Positions 57,986 through 64,000 of a stretch of DNA of 64,000 nucleotides are shown here, piece by piece. A program made the translations under genes and the position numbers. The stretch's first letter is position 1. The number at the start of each line of letters is the position of its first letter. Below the pieces are notes generated by a model. It had not been told where the DNA came from and made no database searches. It was given only the letters and a program-made list of their open reading frames with translations. Location of the stretch: assembly GCA_963762885.1 (NCBI GenBank), contig CAVXNH010000083.1:1-64000 (forward strand). Direction: 5' to 3'. Source of the DNA: JASHVB01 sp963762885. Its GTDB lineage: Bacteria; Pseudomonadota; Alphaproteobacteria; Acetobacterales; Acetobacteraceae.

Positions 57986-60900
57986 TCACCACGGATCGAT
58001 ATACGGATATTTCTTCGTGGCGCGGACGGGCACCGGGGGTAGCCGCCGCAGACTGTTGGCGATCCAGTCGCGCGTATCCGCCGGATCGATGACATCGTCG
58101 ATTCCGCCGCCGGCAGCCGCGTTCACGGCTTTCGCGCTGTCGTAGGCGATAGCGGTGCGTCGCTCGAACTCCAACCGCCGCGCCTCAGGATCGTCGATCG
58201 CCATGAGTTCCTTGCGGTAGCCCAGTTTCACCGCACCCTCGATATTCATCCCGGCGAATTCGGCTGTCGGCCAGGCTACAGCGAAGAACCCGACCAGGGT
58301 ACCCGCGCCACACATCGCCTGTGCGCCCAGGCCGTAGGCCTTGCGGATCACGACGCTGAACAACGGCGTGGTCATGTTGGCGCCCACGTTGAACAGCCGC
58401 GTGCAATGCCGCACCAGCGCCGTCCGCTCGACGTCGGGGCCGACCATGATTCCCGGACAGTCGATCAGGCTGAGCACGGGAATGTCAAAAGCGTCGCATA
58501 ATTGCAGGAAGCGCGCGCCTTTGTCGGCGCCGTTCGAATCGACCGCGCCGGCCAGGTGATGCGGGTTATTGGCGACAACGCCCATCGGGCGCCCCTCGAC
58601 GCGGATGAACGCGGTGACCAGCCCAATCCCGAACCTTTCCCGAAGCTCCAGCACCGAGCCGCGGTCGGCGATCGTTTCGATGATTTCGCGCATGTTGTAC
58701 AATCGCAGCCGGTTTTCCGGCACGACGTGCCGCAACCGTCGCTGGTCGGGCGCCTCCCATGTCGCGATCGGCCCCTGGAAATAGGACAGATATTTCTTCG
58801 CCGTTTCGACAGCCGCCACTTCGTCCTGCACCAGGATATCGATCACCCCGTTGGGCACCTGGACCGACATCGGCCCGACTTCCTCCGGCGTGTAAATTCC
58901 CAGCCCACCGCCCTCGATCATCGCCGGACCGCCCATGCCGATAGTCGATCCCTCGGTGGCGATGATCACGTCACTGCACGCTACCAACGCCGTATTGCCC
59001 GCGAAGGTGCGCCCATTGACCACGGCGATCAGCGGTACCAAGCCGCTGAGTTGCGAGAACGTTGTAAAGGTATGGGTGTCGACCGCGACGCGTGGCCCGA
59101 TATTGTCCTCGCCAGGGCGCCCGCCGCCGCCCTCACCGAACAGCACCAACGGCAGGCGGAAGCGCTGCGCCAGTTCGAACATCCGGTCCTGTTTGTAGTG
59201 GTTGCGGTGACCCTGTGTGCCGGCCAGCACGGTGTAGTCATAGTGCACAAGTACCGCGCGCGAGCGTGTGTCGTCGAACAGCGCCCCGTTGATGGAGCAA
59301 GTGCCGGCCACCACGCCATCGGCGGGTGTGTTCGTGCGCAGGGCATCGATCGAATGCCGCTGATGCTGACGCGCAACGATCAGCGGCCAGTATTCCTTGA
59401 ACGATCCGGGATCGACCAATTGCTCGATGTTTTCGCGCGCCATGCGGTGGCCGAGCTTGCGCCGCCGCGCCACCGCCGCGGGCCGATTTTCATCCAGGGT
59501 CAGCGCATGCCGGTCGTAGACCTCCTGCAGATCGGGGCGGACGTGATCCAGATCCAGCTCGGCACCGGCCGCGATGGCATCGCCTTCGACCTCCGTCTCT
59601 TCGATGAAGACGATGGGGTAGCCTGCGCGGACCACGTCACCGAACACCATGGTGATGCCGCGAACGATGCCGCTGTGCGGTGCGGCGATCTCATGCTCCA
59701 TCTTCATCGCCTCGACGATGGCGAGGCGCTGGCCTTTCAGCACCATGTCACCGATCGCGACATCGATCGCCGCGATGGTGCCCTGGATTGGTGAGGCGAC
59801 GCCGACCGAGCCATCCGGTGCCATCAATTCCGGTGCCGCGTCCTCAACTGCCGACGCCGCCGCTGCGTCCTTCACCTGCGCATCATACGCAAACAACGCC
59901 AGTGGATCATTGCTCTTCACCCTGGCGCCTGCGAATCCGCTTTCGCTCGCGGTCGGACGCGGCGTGACGGCGTGGCGCGCGTGTCGATCCGTGGCGGCTG
60001 CCGCGAGTGACACCACGTGGTCGTCAACCCAACGTGTATGGATGTTCGCAGCGACGAAGTCGGGGTGCGCCAGGATGGCCTGCAGGAACGGAATGTTTGT
60101 GCCGATCCCCTCCAGCCGGAACTCGCTGAGTGCGCGCGCGGCGCGTCCGACCGTGGCGGCGAAGTCGGGCGAGGGGGACTGCGCGATCACCTTGGCGAGC
60201 AACGAGTCGAATGCGCCGCTGGTGCGATAGCCGGCATAACCGAAGCCATCCGTCCGCACGCCCGGCCCACTCGGCGCTTCATACACCGTCACTATGCCGC
60301 CCGTCGGGTGCAGCGAACCATCCGCCCCGATGGTTTCCATATTGACGCGCGCCTGGATCGCGTAACCACGCGGTATCGCGATGTCATTTCGATCCAGACC
60401 CAGCTCTGCCAGAGTCGCTCCTTGTGCAAGCCGGATCTGGGTCTGCACCAGATCGACGCCCGTCACCGCCTCAGTCACGGTATGCTCTACCTGAAGCCGA
60501 GCATTGGCCTCAATGAACACGAATGGTGGCGTATCCCGCCGGCCGGAGGTGTCGACCAGGAATTCAAATGTTCCAAGATTGCGGTAACCGACGCTGCGCG
60601 CGAACCGTACAGCAGCGTCGATGATCTGGTGGCGGAGGCCGTCATCCAGATTCGGCGCGGGCGCGATCTCCACGATCTTCTGGAAGCGGCGCTGGACACT
60701 GCACTCGCGCTCGCCAAGATGCACGATGTGGCCGGTGTGATCGCCAAGGACCTGCACCTCGACATGGCGAGCGCGGGCAATAAACTCTTCGACGTAGACA
60801 TCGGATCGGTCGAACGAAGCGGCTGCTTCGGACCGGCAACGTTCGAAGGCCGGTGCGATCTCGTCTGCCGTGAATACGGCGCGCGTGCCGCGGCCACCGC

Positions 60901-61390
60901 CGCCAGCGACAGCCTTGATGATCATAGCGCTGCCAGCGCCCAGGGACGCGAAGAATGATTGCGCCTCGTCCAACGTCACCGCGTGATCCAGGCCGCGGAT
61001 GACCGGCACCGATGCGGCGACGGCGGCGGCACGGGCACGTGCCTTGTCGCCGAACAGCTCCAGGGTCGCCACGTCCGGTCCTACGAAGTTCAGTCCGGAT
61101 GCGGCGCAGCGCCGCGCGAAATCGGCCCGTTCGGCCAGGAAGCCGTAGCCCGGGTGGATTGCATCGCAGCCCGAATCTGTCGCTGCCACGAGAATCGCGT
61201 CCACATCCAAATAGGCCGCTGCGCCCCGTCCCGGCAGCGCCCGGCATTCATCGGCCATGCGCAGATGCAGGCTGTGCGAATCGTCCTCGGAAGCCACGGC
61301 GACACAGGGCATCCCCATGTCGGCGGCAGCGCGGGCGACACGGATGGCGATCTCGCCCCGATTGGCAATCAGCAGTTTGGTTACAGTCAT
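57986..61390 (-). CDS. One-chain biotin-dependent acyl-CoA carboxylase
   Basis: A 1134-residue fusion of all three parts of an acyl-CoA carboxylase. Residues 1-450 are biotin carboxylase (IANRGEIAIRVARAAADMGM, the ATP-grasp loop IIKAVAGGGGRGTRAVF, HVEVQVLGDHTGHIVHLGER). Residues about 535-605 are the biotinyl domain, with the lysine at residue 563 in EAMKMEH. Residues about 625-1134 are the carboxyltransferase (NPHHLAGAVDSNGADKGARF, LIDCPGIMVGPDVERTALVR, GVGGG-like GLGAQAMCGAGTLVGF). It would carboxylate a CoA ester using bicarbonate and ATP. Separate AccA/D or GcdA partners are absent. Substrate unknown; neighbours (AtuA, thiolase, CoA ligase) suggest catabolism of a branched or isoprenoid acid. 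Confidence 0.9.
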   Translation of the reverse strand: MTVTKLLIANRGEIAIRVARAAADMGMPCVAVASEDDSHSLHLRMADECRALPGRGAAAYLDVDAILVAATDSGCDAIHPGYGFLAERADFARRCAASGLNFVGPDVATLELFGDKARARAAAVAASVPVIRGLDHAVTLDEAQSFFASLGAGSAMIIKAVAGGGGRGTRAVFTADEIAPAFERCRSEAAASFDRSDVYVEEFIARARHVEVQVLGDHTGHIVHLGERECSVQRRFQKIVEIAPAPNLDDGLRHQIIDAAVRFARSVGYRNLGTFEFLVDTSGRRDTPPFVFIEANARLQVEHTVTEAVTGVDLVQTQIRLAQGATLAELGLDRNDIAIPRGYAIQARVNMETIGADGSLHPTGGIVTVYEAPSGPGVRTDGFGYAGYRTSGAFDSLLAKVIAQSPSPDFAATVGRAARALSEFRLEGIGTNIPFLQAILAHPDFVAANIHTRWVDDHVVSLAAAATDRHARHAVTPRPTASESGFAGARVKSNDPLALFAYDAQVKDAAAASAVEDAAPELMAPDGSVGVASPIQGTIAAIDVAIGDMVLKGQRLAIVEAMKMEHEIAAPHSGIVRGITMVFGDVVRAGYPIVFIEETEVEGDAIAAGAELDLDHVRPDLQEVYDRHALTLDENRPAAVARRRKLGHRMARENIEQLVDPGSFKEYWPLIVARQHQRHSIDALRTNTPADGVVAGTCSINGALFDDTRSRAVLVHYDYTVLAGTQGHRNHYKQDRMFELAQRFRLPLVLFGEGGGGRPGEDNIGPRVAVDTHTFTTFSQLSGLVPLIAVVNGRTFAGNTALVACSDVIIATEGSTIGMGGPAMIEGGGLGIYTPEEVGPMSVQVPNGVIDILVQDEVAAVETAKKYLSYFQGPIATWEAPDQRRLRHVVPENRLRLYNMREIIETIADRGSVLELRERFGIGLVTAFIRVEGRPMGVVANNPHHLAGAVDSNGADKGARFLQLCDAFDIPVLSLIDCPGIMVGPDVERTALVRHCTRLFNVGANMTTPLFSVVIRKAYGLGAQAMCGAGTLVGFFAVAWPTAEFAGMNIEGAVKLGYRKELMAIDDPEARRLEFERRTAIAYDSAKAVNAAAGGGIDDVIDPADTRDWIANSLRRLPPVPVRATKKYPYIDPW

Positions 61391-61448
61391 GTTGGCTTCT
61401 TATGCGAATGCCAGGTCTTGGCAAATCAGCGAATCGTCATGGCGCCGC

Positions 61449-62621
61449 CTAGCCGGAGGCATGCCGGCTGAGGATCATGGTGGAATGATAATTCAAGATG
61501 CCGCCATTCCCACTGACCAGAACGAAATCGTTACGCGGGACCTGGCGGGTGCCGCCCTGGCCGCGCGCCTGCACCACGGCCTCCGACAGTGGCGTGAACG
61601 CCCACATGTAATAGCCGGAGAGTTGGCCACCGCCGGTATTCGTCGGCAGCGAACCGCCAGGTCCAAGCTTGCCATCCGAAACGAATGGACCGCCCTCACC
61701 TTTCGCGCAGAAGCCGTAGTCCTCCAGGGTGACCAGCACGGTGTAGGTGTAGCAATCGTAAAGCTGGCAGGTGCCGATATCCTCGCGGGTAATGCCGGCC
61801 ATGTGGAACGCAATTTCGCCTGACCTTCTCGCCCCGGTCTCGACCGCGGGATGGCGGTCGGTACTCAGATTGTCGCCCGGTGCGCACTGCGCATAACCGA
61901 GCACGTTGACCGGCGGCTGGCGCAGATCGCGCGCCCGTTCCGCGGAGGTTACGATCACCGCGACGGCACCGTTCGAAACCAGGCAGCAATCCAGCAGGCG
62001 CAGCGGCTCGGCGATGAAGCGGGAGGCATGATGATCTTCCAGCGTCATCGGCGATCTCATCTGCGCCCAGGGGCTGAGCTGCGCCCATTTGCGCTGACCC
62101 ACAGCGATGATGCCGAACTGTTCCGTTGTGGTACCGTAGAGGTGCATGTGCCGCTGCGCTGCCATGGCATACGCAGGATTGGCGCCGAAATTTCCATAGG
62201 CGGCGCGCAGCCCATCCATGCCACCCAGCGGGAAACGATGCGGACCGGCATAGGACTGACCGGCGCCGCGGGTCGGCGATAGCGGCGCGTCCGCGTAGAC
62301 CAGGACGACAACATTCGCCAGGCCTTCGCGGATTGCCATGCAGGCATACTGCATCATGCTGCCGGCCGTAGAGCCGTAGGCGCTCATGACGTTCACCAAC
62401 GTCAGGTTCTCGAATCCGAGCACCATCTGCGAGCGGACGTCCATGTCGCCGGGGATGTTGGCGTTGATCAGCAGTCCATCGACGTCGTTCTTGGTAAGGC
62501 CGGCATCGTCGAGCGCGAGCCCGATAGCCTCAGCGGCAAAATCGACGGCGCGCCGGCCATAAATCTTGCCCATCGGCGTGACGCCGAGGCCCACAATGGC
62601 ACCCTTTGGCTGGTTCGGCAT
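61449..62621 (-). CDS. Thiolase-fold protein (SCP2-type thiolase)
   Basis: A 390-residue thiolase-superfamily protein, started at the ATG at 62621 (MPNQPKGAIVGLGVTPMG); a GTG at 62633 is also possible. It has the lipid-transfer thiolase pattern: DFAAEAIGLALDDAGLTKND, LVNVMSAYGSTAGSMMQYAC, AMAAQRHMHLYGTTTEQFG, VSNGAVAVIVTSAERARDLR and a final GNGGILNYHSTMIL. The nucleophile Cys of classical thiolases is not at its usual place (the segment is SAYGSTAGS), so it may act with the DUF35 partner rather than as a plain thiolase. It lies 16 bases after the DUF35 stop and 58 bases before the carboxylase. Confidence 0.87.
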   Translation of the reverse strand: MPNQPKGAIVGLGVTPMGKIYGRRAVDFAAEAIGLALDDAGLTKNDVDGLLINANIPGDMDVRSQMVLGFENLTLVNVMSAYGSTAGSMMQYACMAIREGLANVVVLVYADAPLSPTRGAGQSYAGPHRFPLGGMDGLRAAYGNFGANPAYAMAAQRHMHLYGTTTEQFGIIAVGQRKWAQLSPWAQMRSPMTLEDHHASRFIAEPLRLLDCCLVSNGAVAVIVTSAERARDLRQPPVNVLGYAQCAPGDNLSTDRHPAVETGARRSGEIAFHMAGITREDIGTCQLYDCYTYTVLVTLEDYGFCAKGEGGPFVSDGKLGPGGSLPTNTGGGQLSGYYMWAFTPLSEAVVQARGQGGTRQVPRNDFVLVSGNGGILNYHSTMILSRHASG

Positions 62622-62637
62622 GATAGCTCTCACTTGC

Positions 62638-63054
62638 TCAACCGGCGACTGGCCGGAATTTCGGGATGCTGACGTTGTCGCCGACTTGTTCGAACATGAC
62701 TTCGAGCAGCATGCCGACGCGAAGAGCGTCGTTGGGGATACCGACGACGTTGGACGTCATCCGTACGCCCTCGACGAGATCGACCTGGGCAACGTTGTAG
62801 GGCACGGCAGAGGCAAATCCTGGGTTCATCACCTGATGCATGATGGTGAACGTGTAGAGGCTGCCTCGCCCGCTGGCCTGCCGCCATTCGAGTTTCGCCG
62901 CGAAGCAATGCGGACATCGTTCACGCACCGGGAAGCTCCACGCGTCGCAGGCGGTACAATGTTGCAGCATGAGCCGGCCCGCGCGCGCGCCATCGAAGAA
63001 CGGGGCGCTAATATCGTCCGGAATTGGGGCGGGCTTGGTTGCAGACTGAGACAT
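62638..63054 (-). CDS. DUF35 zinc-ribbon/OB-fold acyl-CoA-associated protein
   Basis: A 138-residue protein with the two-part DUF35 layout: a rubredoxin-like zinc ribbon (CTACDAW, then CPHC, about residues 35-55) and an OB fold (SGRGSLYTFTIMHQVMNPGF, VAQVDLVEGVRMTSNVVGI). Such proteins pair with thiolase-like partners and bind acyl-CoA. The ATG at 63054 is used; the frame is open further upstream but without family sequence. It is the first gene of the minus-strand operon, divergent from the CoA ligase across a 124-base promoter region. Confidence 0.88.
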   Translation of the reverse strand: MSQSATKPAPIPDDISAPFFDGARAGRLMLQHCTACDAWSFPVRERCPHCFAAKLEWRQASGRGSLYTFTIMHQVMNPGFASAVPYNVAQVDLVEGVRMTSNVVGIPNDALRVGMLLEVMFEQVGDNVSIPKFRPVAG

Positions 63055-63178
63055 TGTCACATTCTCCCTGGTAGCGGACACTACTGGCGGGACACCGAGG
63101 GGTCCAGAGACCGGCCAGCAAAGCTCGGCCCCGATCGCACCCACGGAAGGCAACGAAGAACCAGACGGGGAACATCCA

Positions 63179-64000
63179 ATGAGTCTCGCAAGCGCGGAAC
63201 GCGATCTCTCCACCATGCTGCGCCCGCGATCGATCGCTCTGGTCGGTGCGACGGATCGGTCCACCTGGTCGAAGGCAACATTCGCGAATCTCACAACCCG
63301 CCGATATGATGGCACGCTGCATCTCGTTGCCCGTCGGGGCGGCACCGTGCACGGCCGGGCCGCCGCGACCTCATGCGCCGCGCTCGGTGAAAAGGTCGAT
63401 CTCGGCTTGCTCATGGTCCCGGCGTCGGGGATCGAGGAGGCGCTCGCCGATCTCGGTGCGGCCGGCGCGCGCAACGCGGTAATCCTCACGTCCGGCTTTG
63501 CCGAAACCGGCTATGACGGACTTGCGCAGCAGCGAAAACTGGCCGAGTTGGCCCGCCGGTTCGGTATGTCATTGCTCGGGCCGAATTGCCTGGGCTTCGT
63601 AAACTTTCTCGACGACGTGCCGCTATGGACCGGCGCCATCCGCGCGCCCAGCCGGCCTGGACCAATCGCCGTCATTTCGCAGAGCGGCGCGACCGGCGGC
63701 TTCATTGCCAGCCTGGCGCAACAGCAGGAAATCGGACTCAGCCACCTGATCTCGACCGGCAACGAGGCCGATCTCGACGGTACCACTTTCGCGGATCACC
63801 TGCTGGACGACGAACGGGTGCGCGCCGTGGCGATGTTCATCGAATCGATCCGCGATCCGCACCATTTTGCCGCGGTCGCGCAGAAGGCGCGCGCTGCGCA
63901 CAAGCCGATCATCGCACTAAAAATCGGCTTGTCCGACGTCACCGCGCGATCGGCGCAGGCGCATACCGGATCGCTGGTCGGCGACGACCGCGTGTTCGAG
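63179..64000 (+). CDS. NDP-forming acyl-CoA ligase, N-terminal part (cut by window end)
   Basis: The first 274 codons of an ADP-forming acetate-CoA ligase type protein (usual length about 700). The CoA-binding Rossmann start LRPRSIALVGATDRSTW, VILTSGFAETGYDGLAQQRK, the LLGPNCLGFVNF block and the ligase region ISQSGATGGFIASLAQQQEI, STGNEADLDGTTFADHLLDD are present. The final AHTGSLVGDD precedes the phospho-His domain that must lie beyond base 64000. It probably activates the acid imported by the Tct system to its CoA ester. Confidence 0.9.
   Translation, partial: MSLASAERDLSTMLRPRSIALVGATDRSTWSKATFANLTTRRYDGTLHLVARRGGTVHGRAAATSCAALGEKVDLGLLMVPASGIEEALADLGAAGARNAVILTSGFAETGYDGLAQQRKLAELARRFGMSLLGPNCLGFVNFLDDVPLWTGAIRAPSRPGPIAVISQSGATGGFIASLAQQQEIGLSHLISTGNEADLDGTTFADHLLDDERVRAVAMFIESIRDPHHFAAVAQKARAAHKPIIALKIGLSDVTARSAQAHTGSLVGDDRVFE

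Overview
The window is GC-rich DNA from an alphaproteobacterium. The gene families (IS66 of the tnpC-only kind, Bug/TctC transporters, paired winged-helix/NTPase/TPR regulators, a fused biotin carboxylase) fit Rhodospirillales, perhaps Acetobacteraceae. No rRNA or typing gene is present, so the rank is inference. The left end is mobile DNA and the rest looks chromosomal.

1-15.7 kb, integrated element(s). A Mu-type contractile-tail baseplate cluster (gp44, gp45, gp46, gp47, gp48 order, then a glycine-rich fibre and a small partner) runs on the + strand. A minus-strand defence operon follows, in transcription order: HTH protein, hsdR, hsdM, hsdS, AAA ATPase, HNH protein of the PtuB type. hsdS is broken by an IS5-family insertion and frameshifts, and the ATPase is frameshifted three times. 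At 15692-15736 and 16118-16162 lie two tRNA-Arg 3' ends (anticodons TCT and ACG) without 5' halves, read as attachment-site scars. A complete IS66-family element (24-bp perfect ends, 8-bp target duplication) sits at the end of the second scar.

18.5-32.4 kb: two tandem paralogous winged-helix/NTPase/TPR regulators, a DUF4331 protein, an alpha/beta hydrolase, an AraC regulator, an uncharacterised protein, a relic of an RND pump and a frameshifted FdhF/YdeP-type molybdoenzyme.

32.5-41.8 kb: stress and redox genes: a degenerate kinase-like protein, Dps, a membrane-anchored catalase-family peroxidase coupled to cytochrome b561, a Na+/H+ antiporter, DoxX, frameshifted katG and a DUF1348 protein.

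42.2-46.5 kb: a graveyard of C4-acid and amino-acid genes: a ThrE exporter (two frameshifts), fumC (stop codon, frameshift and about 200 codons deleted) and a truncated malic enzyme, around an intact AEC permease. 46.5-52 kb: an ABC importer operon (binding protein, ATPase, frameshifted permease) ending in an amidase-family gene whose catalytic Lys and nucleophile Ser are both Ala.

52.7-64 kb: a probable catabolic locus for an unknown carboxylic acid or isoprenoid: split AtuA, TctC/TctB/TctA uptake, and on the opposite strand a one-chain biotin-dependent carboxylase, a thiolase-like protein and a DUF35 protein, divergent from a CoA ligase cut by the window end.

Two things stand out. First, the whole stop-to-start spacer (72 bp) between gp45/gp46 and between gp47/gp48 is the same element, with a long hairpin and one compensated base-pair change. 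Second, single-base frameshifts are very frequent. Several lie in short homopolymers, so consensus error has to be separated from the real decay shown by IS insertion, deletion and a nonsense codon.
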